In this document: positions 51,077 to 59,714 of the stretch, in pieces
Layout of the letters: each line of letters begins with the position of its first letter
How positions within the stretch are numbered: position 1 is the stretch's first letter
NCBI GenBank assembly: GCA_965248675.1
Contig: CBDFJZ010000008.1
Coordinates: forward strand, 310,001-374,000
Length of the DNA stretch: 64,000 nucleotides
From: UBA6627 sp965248675
Lineage (GTDB): Bacteria > Chloroflexota > Dehalococcoidia > UBA2979
Reading direction: 5' to 3'
Notes under the pieces: model-generated
The model's database searches: none
What the model was told of the DNA's origin: nothing
The model's input: the letters and a program-made list of their open reading frames with translations, nothing else
Position numbers and translations under genes: made by a program

Positions 51077-52462
51077 CTACGCCAGACGGCGGAAGCGGGG
51101 GACCAGCGCCAGGTAGATCAGCGTCACGCCGATCAGCGATAGCCCGATCGAGCCGATCGCGAGCTGAGGACCAACCGCCTCCATGTAGAGGCTGACGAAG
51201 AACGTTCCTACCGACATCAAGCTGAATTGCATCATGTAGAGCGCCATCACCCGACCGCGGTACTGGTCCTCGACGTATTCCTGTATCAGCACCTGGCTGA
51301 GCGACTGGCGTCCCGCCGATCCAATCCCGATCACCATCAGCCCCAGCCAGCCCGCGATGAAGATGGCGCTGGCCGAGAACCCGAGCATCGCGATCCCCAT
51401 CAGGATCGCACTCCCGGCGAGGAGCAGGCCGCGATTCCGATCCATGCGCAAACTGGCGAGTGCCAGCGCCCCGCCGAGCGCGCCGATCCCCATCCCCATC
51501 TGCATCAGGCCGAGTGTCGAACCGCTATCGCCGAATACCTCGGCGACGTAGCCAGGCAGCAACATCCGGATCGGCATCCCCAGCATCGACCCGAGGAACG
51601 TGAAGGCGAGAATCGCGAGTATTGTGCGGTCCGAGAACATGTAGCTCATGCCGCTCTTGAGTTCGGCCAATGTGCTGCGCCGCGCGACGTTGGCGAATCC
51701 CCCCGGTCGCCGTCGACCGATGCCGCCCCGCGCCTCGTCGGCCGGGGTGCCTCGGCTCGCCGCCTCTTGCTCTTCGGGCGTCAGCGATGTCACCCGGAAC
51801 AGCATGAACACCGACATGCCGTACATGAACGCCATCACGGCGTAGACGTACTCCGCGCCGATGATGTCGATCATGAATCCGCCCACGGACGGCGCCATGA
51901 TCTGCATCAGGTTCATACCTGCGCTCTGCAGCGGGATCGCGTTCATCAGACGCTTGAGGCCGACGACCTCCGGAAGGAACGCCTGCCTGGAGGGCATCAC
52001 CAGCGACATCATCAGGCCTTGCGTGACCGACGCCGCGAACAAGTGCCAGAACTCCAGCACGCCGGCGAACAGCAGCGTTCCGACGACGATCGCGATCAGC
52101 GCGCTGAACGCCTGTCCGATCTGGAGCACGAAGCGTTTCGAGGTTCGGTCGGCGATGACACCGCCGAACGGCGACAGCAGCAGCATCGGAATCGCCGATC
52201 CGAGCCCGACGACACCCAGTGCTCTGAAGTCACCCGTGAGATTGAACGCGAGGTAGCCGCGGACGAGCATCTGCATGCTCATCGCCGCGTTCCACCAGAT
52301 CATCGCGCCCATGTACCAGCGGAAGGGCTCGAAATCGAAGGCGGCGAATGTGCGCCGGGTGTACCAGGGACGCGGGCCGTCCGGCGGCCAGGACGGCGCG
52401 TCTCGCGATTGTCGAGCTGGTTCTGGAGGAGGCGGGCTATCGACGCCGCGCTGGGCCAACAA
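51077..52462 (-). CDS. MFS transporter (EntS/MFS_3-like)
   Basis: A 461-residue major facilitator with 12 helices: GVVGLGSAIPMLLLSPFGGVIADRTSKRFVLQIGQ carries the loop 2-3 motif, a cytoplasmic loop (about 215-255) separates the halves, and GRRQSLSQVLIQEYVEDQYRGRVMALYMMQFS resembles enterobactin-exporter-like MFS_3 proteins. It probably exports a small hydrophobic molecule. The start TTG 52462 is decided by an excellent GGAGGTGAT ribosome site 5 nt upstream. A cytoplasmic N-terminal extension of about 45 residues precedes helix 1. Confidence 0.9.
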   Translation of the reverse strand: MLAQRGVDSPPPPEPARQSRDAPSWPPDGPRPWYTRRTFAAFDFEPFRWYMGAMIWWNAAMSMQMLVRGYLAFNLTGDFRALGVVGLGSAIPMLLLSPFGGVIADRTSKRFVLQIGQAFSALIAIVVGTLLFAGVLEFWHLFAASVTQGLMMSLVMPSRQAFLPEVVGLKRLMNAIPLQSAGMNLMQIMAPSVGGFMIDIIGAEYVYAVMAFMYGMSVFMLFRVTSLTPEEQEAASRGTPADEARGGIGRRRPGGFANVARRSTLAELKSGMSYMFSDRTILAILAFTFLGSMLGMPIRMLLPGYVAEVFGDSGSTLGLMQMGMGIGALGGALALASLRMDRNRGLLLAGSAILMGIAMLGFSASAIFIAGWLGLMVIGIGSAGRQSLSQVLIQEYVEDQYRGRVMALYMMQFSLMSVGTFFVSLYMEAVGPQLAIGSIGLSLIGVTLIYLALVPRFRRLA

Positions 52463-52525
52463 TCACCTCCGTGGCGGCGGCCCTCGACCCGCGCGATCGG
52501 GACGGAATCCAGACTCTAACGTTAA

Positions 52526-52696
52526 CGTCATACCGCCGAACACCTGATCGACGCAAACCCCTATGACGAGCCACTCGTACCAGGCCCCCCCGCGACCGCA
52601 GCCCGGTTCCGCTTCGAAACCCACTTCGACGCCGACGTGGTGGTCCCGCAGCTCTACGACTTCCTTCAGGAGGTCGGCGCCGGCCGCGCCAGCTAG
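52526..52696 (+). pseudogene. Gene fragment (C-terminal remnant)
   Basis: Between the divergent MFS and hydrolase genes, the plus-strand frame 52526-52696 reads RHTAEHLIDANPYDEPLVPG, then ARFRFETHFDADVVVPQLYDFLQEV, and stops at TAG. The composition is that of real protein, but there is no start codon and two stops lie just upstream. It looks like the 3' end of a deleted gene. The family is not recognised. Confidence 0.35.
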
Positions 52697-52770
52697 CCTC
52701 CGCCCTCTGCACGCTCGTCGCCCAACCAGTAGGCTCCGCTCGTCCACCACGACGTGCGGCAGGGGCGTTG

Positions 52771-53613
52771 ATGGCAGTCACCATCTCCGAGGTCAAAGCG
52801 AACGGGCTGACCTTCCGGGTCCGTTCGGCGGGCACCGGTGGCGAGCCGGTGGTTCTGCTGCACGGGTTCCCCGAGACCTCGCATATGTGGGTGCCGCTGC
52901 TCGAACGGCTCGAGGCTGACGGCTATCAGGCGATCGCGCCGGATCAGCGTGGCTACAGCGCCGGGGCGCGGCCCGAGGCGGTCGAGGACTATGAGTACCT
53001 CAACCTGATCTCGGACGTGTTGGCGCTGGCCGACGCCTCAGGCTACGACCGCTTCCACCTCGCGGGGCACGATCACGGCGCGGGGGTGAGCTGGTCGACG
53101 GCGCACGCCCACCCCGAGCGGCTGCTCTCGAACAGCGCGCTCTCCGTGCCGCACCCGAACGCGTTCGGTCAGGCGATCCGCAACGACGGGGACCAGCGCA
53201 AGCGCAGCGAGTACATCGCCCGGTTCCAGATCGTCGGCGCCGCGGAGGAAGCGATCGCCGGCCGCCTCGACGCGATGTGGACCGGGAGCTCCGATGAGGA
53301 ACAGGCTGACTACCGCTCCGTCTTCACGCAGGACGGCGCGCTCACCGGCGCCCTCAACTGGTACCGCTCGTCGCTCCACTACGACGGTCCCGACGCCACC
53401 CAGCGCGTCGGCAATGTCACCGTCCCGACACTGCTGATCTGGGGCAACGAGGACGGCGCGATCGGCCGCGCCGGCGTCGACGGCACGCCTCCCTACATGA
53501 AGGGCGAGTACCGTTTCGTCGAGCTCGATGCCGGCCACTGGCTGATCCAACAAGAGACGGACCGCGTGGTGAACGAGGTCATGACCCACATCAAGGCTCA
53601 CCCCGCCGGCTAA
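52771..53613 (+). CDS. Alpha/beta hydrolase (epoxide hydrolase-like)
   Basis: A 280-residue hydrolase: PVVLLHGFPETSHMWVPLL (oxyanion HGFP motif), LAGHDHGAGVSW with Asp as nucleophile, a cap region, and the late His in ELDAGHWLIQQE. The Asp nucleophile in GHDHGA and the HGFPE motif fit epoxide hydrolases or haloalkane dehalogenases rather than Ser lipases. ATG 52771 lies next to an in-frame TTG 52768. TAGGCT is about 40 nt upstream. It leads a run of redox and CoA genes. Confidence 0.88.
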   Translation: MAVTISEVKANGLTFRVRSAGTGGEPVVLLHGFPETSHMWVPLLERLEADGYQAIAPDQRGYSAGARPEAVEDYEYLNLISDVLALADASGYDRFHLAGHDHGAGVSWSTAHAHPERLLSNSALSVPHPNAFGQAIRNDGDQRKRSEYIARFQIVGAAEEAIAGRLDAMWTGSSDEEQADYRSVFTQDGALTGALNWYRSSLHYDGPDATQRVGNVTVPTLLIWGNEDGAIGRAGVDGTPPYMKGEYRFVELDAGHWLIQQETDRVVNEVMTHIKAHPAG

Positions 53614-53639
53614 CCGCACGCGACCACGAGGAGCACCCC

Positions 53640-54482
53640 ATGAAGTTCGGTACGCACATCTTCCCGACCGACTACTCGATCGGCCCGGGCCAACTGGCAA
53701 AGGAAGCCGAGGACCGCGGCTTCGAGTCCGTCTGGTTTCCCGAGCACAGCCACATCCCGGTCGACCACAGCCCCTACCCCGGGGGCGGCGATCTCCCCAA
53801 GCAGTACGCCGACACGCTCGACCTCTTCGTCGCCATGGCCGCCGCCGCCGCGACGACCGAGCGGATCAAGATCGGCTCCGGCGTCTGCTTGATCCCTCAG
53901 CGGCACCCGATCAACACCGCGAAGGCGGTCGCGAGCCTCGACCAGATCTCCAACGGGCGGATCCTCTTTGGCATTGGCGGCGGTTGGAACAAGCCGGAGA
54001 TGCAGAACCACGGCTCCGAGCCGCCGCAGCGCTGGAAGCTGATGCGCGAGCGGATCGAGGCGATGCAGGCGATCTGGACGAACGCGAAGGCCGAGTACCA
54101 CGGCGACCTCGTCGACTTCGACCCGATGATGCAGTGGCCCAAGCCGGTACAGCAGCCGCACCCGCCGATCCTGCTCGGCAACGCGGGGGCGGGTGCGCTC
54201 CGCCGCACGGTCCGCTACGCGGACGAGTGGATCCCGATCGCCGGTCGGATCGACGACCTCGGCGCCCGCCTCGAGGAGCTGCAAGGCCTCGCGGCGGAAG
54301 CCGGGCGCGATCCGATCCCGTTCACGGGGTTCGGTGTGGCGCCGAACGCCGAGGCCATCGAACAGATGGCCGGCCTCGGCGCCCACCGTGTCGTGCTCAT
54401 GGTCCCGGCCGCGCCCGCCGAAGAGGTGCTGCCGCTGCTCGACCGCCAGGCCAACCTCGTCGAACAGTTCGCCGACGCATAG
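53640..54482 (+). CDS. LLM class F420-dependent oxidoreductase (TIGR03619-like)
   Basis: A 280-residue bacterial luciferase-like TIM barrel: MKFGTHIFPTDYSIGPGQLAKEAEDRGFESVWFPEHSHIP, then IKIGSGVCLIPQRHPINTAKAVASLDQISNGRILFGIGGGWNKPEM. This pattern matches F420-dependent class members (TIGR03619), which reduce or oxidise substrates with coenzyme F420. GGAGCACC lies before the ATG. A second, different LLM gene starts 16 nt after its stop, so the two are co-transcribed. Confidence 0.9.
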   Translation: MKFGTHIFPTDYSIGPGQLAKEAEDRGFESVWFPEHSHIPVDHSPYPGGGDLPKQYADTLDLFVAMAAAAATTERIKIGSGVCLIPQRHPINTAKAVASLDQISNGRILFGIGGGWNKPEMQNHGSEPPQRWKLMRERIEAMQAIWTNAKAEYHGDLVDFDPMMQWPKPVQQPHPPILLGNAGAGALRRTVRYADEWIPIAGRIDDLGARLEELQGLAAEAGRDPIPFTGFGVAPNAEAIEQMAGLGAHRVVLMVPAAPAEEVLPLLDRQANLVEQFADA

Positions 54483-54498
54483 GGACGAGGAGCGAGCA

Positions 54499-55422
54499 AT
54501 GAAACTCGGACTCTTCGTCGGGGCACTCCGGACCGGGCGCACCGTCCAGGAACAGGTGCAGGACGTCGTCGAAGCCGAGCGGCGCGGCTTCGACAGCTAC
54601 TGGCTCGCGCAGAACGGCGAGACCGACGTGCTGACGACGATCGCGCTCGCCGGCCGCGAGACCGGGCGGATCGAGCTCGCCACCGCCGTCATTCCGACCT
54701 ACACGAGGCACCCGAACGTGCTTGCACAACAGGCAGCGACGGTGAACCAGGCGACGAACGGTCGGTTGATCCTCGGGATCGGGCCGTCGCACAAGCCGGG
54801 CGTCGAACGGCTCGGCCTGCAGTACGACCGGCCTGCCCGCCACATCCGCGAGTACGTCGAGATCCTGCGCGCGCTCAGCACCGAGGGCAGCGTCGATTAC
54901 GAGGGCGAGTACTTCACGATGGCGTCAGGCATCAGTCTCGTCGACACCGAGCCGTACCCGATCATGATCTCGGCGCTCGCCCCGCTGATGCTGCGCGTCG
55001 CCGGCGAGGTCGCCGACGGCACGATCACCTGGATGGCGGGCGTCACCGCGCTGCGCCAGCACGTGGTGCCGCGCATGAACGAAGCGGCCTCGAACGCCGG
55101 GCGCTCGGCGCCACGGGTGGTCGTCGGCATCCCCGTCTCCGTGAGCGACGACGGCAAGGCCGCCCGAGCAGCAGCGGGTGAGACATTCCAGGGCTACGGA
55201 CGCCTCGAGAACTACCGTCGCGTCCTCGACCGCGGCGAGCTGGAAGGCCCCGGCGACGTCGCGGCGGTGGGCCCGGAGAACGAGGTCGCCGAGCAGCTCG
55301 CGGCGTACGCGGAGGCCGGGACCACTGACCTGATGGCCGTCGTCTTTCCCACCGGTGACGACGCGCAGGGGTCGGTCGACCGCACGGTGGAGCTGCTCGA
55401 GGGGCTGGCCGGCAAACTCTAG
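54499..55422 (+). CDS. LLM class F420-dependent oxidoreductase (TIGR03564-like)
   Basis: A 307-residue LLM flavin/F420 TIM barrel: MKLGLFVGALRTGRTVQEQVQDVVEAERRGFDSYWLAQNGETD, IELATAVIPTYTRHPNVLAQQAATVNQATNGRLILGIGPSHKPGVERLGL. The GIGPSH and IPTYTRHP motifs fit the F420 group. ATG 54499 has GAGGAGCGAGC upstream, and the frame is open further upstream without similarity. It is the second gene of the LLM pair. It converges, with no spacing, on the Ddn-like gene. Confidence 0.9.
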   Translation: MKLGLFVGALRTGRTVQEQVQDVVEAERRGFDSYWLAQNGETDVLTTIALAGRETGRIELATAVIPTYTRHPNVLAQQAATVNQATNGRLILGIGPSHKPGVERLGLQYDRPARHIREYVEILRALSTEGSVDYEGEYFTMASGISLVDTEPYPIMISALAPLMLRVAGEVADGTITWMAGVTALRQHVVPRMNEAASNAGRSAPRVVVGIPVSVSDDGKAARAAAGETFQGYGRLENYRRVLDRGELEGPGDVAAVGPENEVAEQLAAYAEAGTTDLMAVVFPTGDDAQGSVDRTVELLEGLAGKL

Positions 55423-55857
55423 CTAGACCGGCTCGGCGAGGAACACCGGGATCTTGCGATCGGTGCGCCCCTGGTACTCCTCGTACGGCGGGTAGGCCTC
55501 GACCGAGAGCGTCCAAAGGCGCGAACGCTCCGCACCGTCCTCGACTTCGCGCACGCGCATCGCAGTCAGCTCGGCCAGATCACGGATTTCCACCTCGGGG
55601 TTGGCGCGCAGGTTGTAGACCCAGACCGGGTTCTGAGGCGCGCCGCCCTTGGAGCCGACGAGGACGTAGTTCGCGCCATCCTTCACGCGCATCAGTGGCG
55701 TCTTGCGGATCGCGCCAGTCTTGCCGCCGGTGTTGGTGACGATGACCACCGGCATTCCGGTATCGCGCAGCGTGGTGCCTTCGGCGCCGTTCGTGCGCTC
55801 GTAGACCTCGACCTGGTCGCGGACCCACTCGGCGGTGCTGGGGACGTACTCGGCCAT
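55423..55857 (-). CDS. Ddn-like deazaflavin (F420)-dependent nitroreductase family protein
   Basis: A 144-residue split-barrel protein of the Ddn family (Pfam F420H2_quin_red): TGMPVVIVTNTGGKTGAIRKTPLMRVKDGANYVLVGSKGGAPQNPVWVYNLRANPEVEIRD. The GGKTGxxRxTPLM motif binds F420. Members reduce quinones or nitro-compounds. TAGAAT lies upstream on the minus strand near 55900, and AGGAGACACC precedes ATG 55857. It meets the LLM gene tail to tail. Confidence 0.92.
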   Translation of the reverse strand: MAEYVPSTAEWVRDQVEVYERTNGAEGTTLRDTGMPVVIVTNTGGKTGAIRKTPLMRVKDGANYVLVGSKGGAPQNPVWVYNLRANPEVEIRDLAELTAMRVREVEDGAERSRLWTLSVEAYPPYEEYQGRTDRKIPVFLAEPV

Positions 55858-55969
55858 CGCGGTGTCTCCTAGTGCGTGGTCGTTTCGGGGCCGCGATTCT
55901 AGCCGGGAACGTCGCGCGGCTGTGGTAGAACGACGGCGTCACAGACCGTTGCCGCGAGAGGATCTCCCG

Positions 55970-56794
55970 ATGAGCGTCGCCAGCCTCAGCTCTCCGTCCG
56001 AGGGAGTCGCGGTGATCACGCTGCACGACCCGCCGATGAACTTCGGGACGCTCGGACAGTGGTCCGAGCTGCGGTCGCTGCTCGGGGAGGCGGAGACGGC
56101 AGGCGCGAAGGTCGCGGTGATCACCTCGGACGTGCCGGGTTACTTCATCGCGCATTTCTCGTTGCAGGCGCTCGTCGACATCTACGGCGACCCGGCGACC
56201 GCCGAGCGCGCTCGCGAGGTCGCTCAGGAAGCCGAGCGACGGCGCACGGCGCTCGACGATCTCGAGGACGGCCCGCTGATCACGATCGCCGCCGTCAACG
56301 GACAGGCGTGGGGCGGTGGCGCAGAGCTCGCCTGGTCCTGCAACCTGCGCATCGCCTCGACCGAGGCGACGTTCGGTCAGCCCGAGGTGCCACTCGGCAT
56401 CATCCCCGGCGCCGGCGGCACCACCCGCCTCGCGCGCCTGGTCGGCCCTGGACGCTGCATGGAGCTGATCCTCGACGGCCGCCCGATGAGCGCGCAGCGC
56501 GCGTACGAGATGGGCGCGGTCAACCGCGTCGTCGCGCCGGACGAGCTCCAGCCCGAGGCGATCCGCTGGGCCGCGCACATCGCCCAGTGGCCGGCGGCGG
56601 CGCTGCAGGCGGCGAAGCGGAGCTTGATCGAGGGCCTCGACATGAGCGGCGGCGACGCGCTCGCGAACGAGCGGCGGCACTTCGTCGAGGTGGCGACGAG
56701 CGACGAGGGACAGGCGCGGATGGCGGCCGGGCAGGCGAAATACGACGCTGGCGCTGACTCTTATGAGGCGGTCGGCCTCGAACGAGAGCGCTAG
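55970..56794 (+). CDS. Enoyl-CoA hydratase/isomerase family protein
   Basis: A 274-residue crotonase-fold protein. The oxyanion-hole residues are in the segments around AHFSL and AVNGQAWGGGAELAW; the catalytic region reads FGQPEVPLGIIPGAGGTTRLARLVG, and GAVNRVVAPDEL follows. It probably hydrates or isomerises an enoyl-CoA. ATG 55970 has GAGAGGATC 6 nt upstream; the longer frame to 55835 is rejected. It fits with the CoA-transferases in this window as part of acyl-CoA degradation. Confidence 0.9.
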   Translation: MSVASLSSPSEGVAVITLHDPPMNFGTLGQWSELRSLLGEAETAGAKVAVITSDVPGYFIAHFSLQALVDIYGDPATAERAREVAQEAERRRTALDDLEDGPLITIAAVNGQAWGGGAELAWSCNLRIASTEATFGQPEVPLGIIPGAGGTTRLARLVGPGRCMELILDGRPMSAQRAYEMGAVNRVVAPDELQPEAIRWAAHIAQWPAAALQAAKRSLIEGLDMSGGDALANERRHFVEVATSDEGQARMAAGQAKYDAGADSYEAVGLERER

Positions 56795-56802
56795 CGACTC
56801 CG

Positions 56803-57954
56803 TTACGAGGCGGGCACCTCCACGGGAACGCTCCGAGCGAGCGACTGCGCGATCGCCGACGAGGCCCGCGCGAACTCCGCGACCGAGCCGACATCGATGT
56901 TTTGCGGATAGCGATCCTCGCGCAAGTGGAAGTAGGCGTTGTCGTTCGTCAACGCCATGTACTGGCGGCCGCCTCGCCGGTGGACGATCGCCATCTCCCC
57001 GCCGCCGGGTCCGCTGGTGCGGTAGGCCATCGGCAGGCTGACGCTCGCCAGCTCGCGCTCCGCTATCTGCCGGAGCGCCTCGGTCGAGGCGAAGAGGCGG
57101 CCCTGAGTCCCCGAGGCCGCTCCGATATTCGCGCCAAAGTGAAGCCAGGTCGCGCCGGCGGTCAGCTCGTCGTGGGCGTCGAGCACCGCGTCCATCCCGG
57201 AGAAGCCGAGTTCGTGCCCGGTGTTCGCGCTGAAGAAGACGCGGCGGGGTGAGCCCGACTCCACGAGCGAACGCATCACCTCGAGCCAGCAGGCGAGGCC
57301 GCCGCCGCGCTCGGCGGCGATCTCCCACCAGCCGCTGCGTGGCGTGTTGACGGCGAGCGGTGACAGCGACGAGTCGGCGCCCGCCAGCTCGGCGGTGACG
57401 TTGTAGGCCGTCGCGCGCGTGCGCTCGGCGTGGGCGACCACGAGCACTTCCGCGCCCGCCTCGGCCCGCGCCTGCAGCCAGTCGCCTTCGTCGCTGCTGA
57501 CCTGGAGCGCCGGCGGACCAACCGGTGCGTCGAAGTCGAATGCGTTTAGCAGCGAGAGACCTGGGCTGTGGCCACGCGTGACGACCACCAGCGCCTGATC
57601 GGTCGAGGTGCGCCGCGGCTCGACCCAGTCCCGGGGTCCATGCGCGCCCTCGATCAACGCGATCTCGCCGTCGCCGCCGGGCATGCCGAGGCGGCCGCGC
57701 ACGCCCTCGCTACCGGTGTGAGCGGCGTCGAAGACGGGCACGCCCTCGATCCGGCGCCCGCCCACCTCGAGGTAGCAGTCGCCCGGATCGACGCGATCGA
57801 TCTCGTAAGGCTCGAGTGCCGGCTCGAGCCCGATCGCGCGCACCTGATCGGCCAGCCATTCGGAGGATCGTTCGTCGACCTCGGTCGCGGTGCGGTGGAT
57901 GCCCTGGGCGTCGTACGCCTCGATCACGCGGGTGATGCGTTCGCGCTGCTCCAT
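56803..57954 (-). CDS. M28 family peptidase-like protein (metal site altered)
   Basis: A 383-residue protein of M28 aminopeptidase shape: MEQRERITRVIEAYDAQGIHRTATEVDERSSEWLADQVRAIGLE, a PA-like insert, then TAYNVTAELAG, PRSGWWEIAAERGGGLACWLEV and VFFSANTGHELGFSGMDAVL. In active M28 enzymes these last segments read HxD, GAxDNxSG and EExGLxGS; several ligands are replaced here, so catalysis may be lost or changed. ATG 57954 has GGCGGAGGC 6 nt upstream. It converges with the hydratase gene. Confidence 0.75.
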   Translation of the reverse strand: MEQRERITRVIEAYDAQGIHRTATEVDERSSEWLADQVRAIGLEPALEPYEIDRVDPGDCYLEVGGRRIEGVPVFDAAHTGSEGVRGRLGMPGGDGEIALIEGAHGPRDWVEPRRTSTDQALVVVTRGHSPGLSLLNAFDFDAPVGPPALQVSSDEGDWLQARAEAGAEVLVVAHAERTRATAYNVTAELAGADSSLSPLAVNTPRSGWWEIAAERGGGLACWLEVMRSLVESGSPRRVFFSANTGHELGFSGMDAVLDAHDELTAGATWLHFGANIGAASGTQGRLFASTEALRQIAERELASVSLPMAYRTSGPGGGEMAIVHRRGGRQYMALTNDNAYFHLREDRYPQNIDVGSVAEFARASSAIAQSLARSVPVEVPAS

Positions 57955-58043
57955 GGCATGCCTCCGCCCTCCTCGCCAGTCTCGCGGAGCGTGCGCGCAG
58001 CGCGGCAGCGCGGTCAACCGACTGGCGCCTCGAGGCGTCGGGG

Positions 58044-59675
58044 GTGCTCGGGGCTAGCAGGGCGCGGGAGCTCGCGTATGGTGGGCTCCGCGAGGGTGCG
58101 ATCCCGGCCGCAGGACGCGGAGAGCCGAGGGGACGACGGCTCCTGTTCGTAAACACCTCGGCAGCGACCGCGCTTCGCCAGTTCCGGTTCAGCTGGACGC
58201 TGGTGGTGCTGGCGGCGATTGCGGCGCTGCTGGGCGCGATCCTGACCGCTGATCGGCTGAGCGCGAGCGTCAGCGCCTATGGCTGGCAGGACGCGAGCGT
58301 GCTGCACGGTCCGAGGCCGCAGGTCGTGCGCGTCGCGGACGTCAACGGCGACGGGATCCCGGACGTCCTCGTCGGCAATAGCGACAGCCTGATCCTCCCG
58401 ACGATCGGCGTCCAGCTCTACCTCGGCCTGCCGGGCGGTGGCCTCGCAGACGCGCCGATCGTCACCGCGCCGATCGTGAACCGAATCCGGGACCTCGCCG
58501 TCGTCGACCTCGATGGCGACCCGACGAGCCCGCCGGACGTGATCGCGCTGAGTCAGTCCTCGGTGATCGTCCTGAGCTGGGACGGAACGCGTCTGTTCGA
58601 GCGGCAGCGCCGAGCAGTGTCGCCGTTCCTTGGCTTCACCGCGATCGTGATCGGCGACTCGAACCTCGACGGTTACGACGACGTCCTCGTCCGCGGCCGG
58701 TTCGGGACGATGACCGTTTGCCGCAACGACCCGACCGATCCTGATCCACTCGGAGGCCTCGCGGCGTTCTGCGGAGCCTCGTCCCCCGTGTCCGGCATCC
58801 ACGCCTTCGAGGACATCGACGGCGACGACGACGACGACATCGTTCAGGTCCGTTTCTTCACCCTTCCGGACGCGCGAGAGGTGAGGGTGCTCTACTTTGA
58901 TTCCGGAGCCTGGGGCTCGCCAATTTCCGTGATGTTCGAAGAGGTGAACTCCGGAGATGTGATCCCGGTCGTCGCGGACTTCACCGGCGACGGCGCGCCG
59001 GACATCGCCACGATGGTGCGACACGGCACGCTCGGCACTCGCTTTGATGAGGTGTTCTTCGCTGAGAACCTCGACACTGCGGTTCCATCGTTCGGGCCGG
59101 AGACCTCGATCTTCACGGGCCAGTACGAAGGCCTGTTGGCCGGTCAGTTCAGCGGTGACACGATCGCCGACCTGGTCGCCTATGGGCACGCTGCGGTCGA
59201 GGTCTACGAGGCCGACGGGGCTGGCGGCTTCTCGTTCGCCCACACCTCGCTGCTGAGGGGTGTTGATGGACGAGGCGGCGCGCTCGCGGATGTGACCGGC
59301 GACGGCACGAACGATCTGCTGATGCCGGGCGATGACTTCGGACGCGTGACTCTGCTGCGAGGCACGACCACGCCGGCGATGACATTCAGCCTCGAGCCCA
59401 AGCACGCGGCCAACGCCCACCCGGACTTCGGTCAACGTCCGCTCGAGCGAATCTTCTACCACCTGCTGAACCTGCCGAGCGGCGCCGGCATCACCTGGTC
59501 CGTCGACGGCGACCCCGGCGGCAACGCCGTCGTCGGTACCGTGTTCAATTTCGCGTCCAGCAGCGGCATCTATCGCGCGCCGGGGACGCCTCCTCCGGGC
59601 GGCAGCGTTGAGGTCGCCGTCTCGGGTCACGGCCTCAGCGCCTCGCTCACGTTCGAGGTGACGGAGCTGGCCTGA
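58044..59675 (+). CDS. Secreted VCBS/FG-GAP repeat protein, ends at an in-frame TGA
   Basis: A protein of about 540 residues with a membrane helix or signal anchor (SWTLVVLAAIAALLGAILTA) and several calcium-binding FG-GAP/VCBS blades: VRVADVNGDGIPDVLVGNSD, VVDLDGDP, IGDSNLDGYDDVLVRG, FEDIDGDDDDDIVQV, VADFTGDGAPDIATM, LADVTGDGTNDLLMPGDD. It probably forms a beta propeller outside the membrane. GTG 58044 is the first canonical start but lies about 30 codons before the helix region, and no ATG, GTG or TTG is nearer. After TGA 59673 the same frame runs on without interruption into the next gene. Confidence 0.8.
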   Translation: MLGASRARELAYGGLREGAIPAAGRGEPRGRRLLFVNTSAATALRQFRFSWTLVVLAAIAALLGAILTADRLSASVSAYGWQDASVLHGPRPQVVRVADVNGDGIPDVLVGNSDSLILPTIGVQLYLGLPGGGLADAPIVTAPIVNRIRDLAVVDLDGDPTSPPDVIALSQSSVIVLSWDGTRLFERQRRAVSPFLGFTAIVIGDSNLDGYDDVLVRGRFGTMTVCRNDPTDPDPLGGLAAFCGASSPVSGIHAFEDIDGDDDDDIVQVRFFTLPDAREVRVLYFDSGAWGSPISVMFEEVNSGDVIPVVADFTGDGAPDIATMVRHGTLGTRFDEVFFAENLDTAVPSFGPETSIFTGQYEGLLAGQFSGDTIADLVAYGHAAVEVYEADGAGGFSFAHTSLLRGVDGRGGALADVTGDGTNDLLMPGDDFGRVTLLRGTTTPAMTFSLEPKHAANAHPDFGQRPLERIFYHLLNLPSGAGITWSVDGDPGGNAVVGTVFNFASSSGIYRAPGTPPPGGSVEVAVSGHGLSASLTFEVTELA

Positions 59676-59714
59676 CAGCCGCTCGCCTTCGCCGGCGTCG
59701 CGCTGAGCGGCCTC

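Noticed and set aside
49410..52519. Long plus-strand ORFs opposite the HD-GYP and MFS genes
   Set aside because: Arg, His and Gln-rich antisense translations; the minus strand has full domain signatures and ribosome sites.
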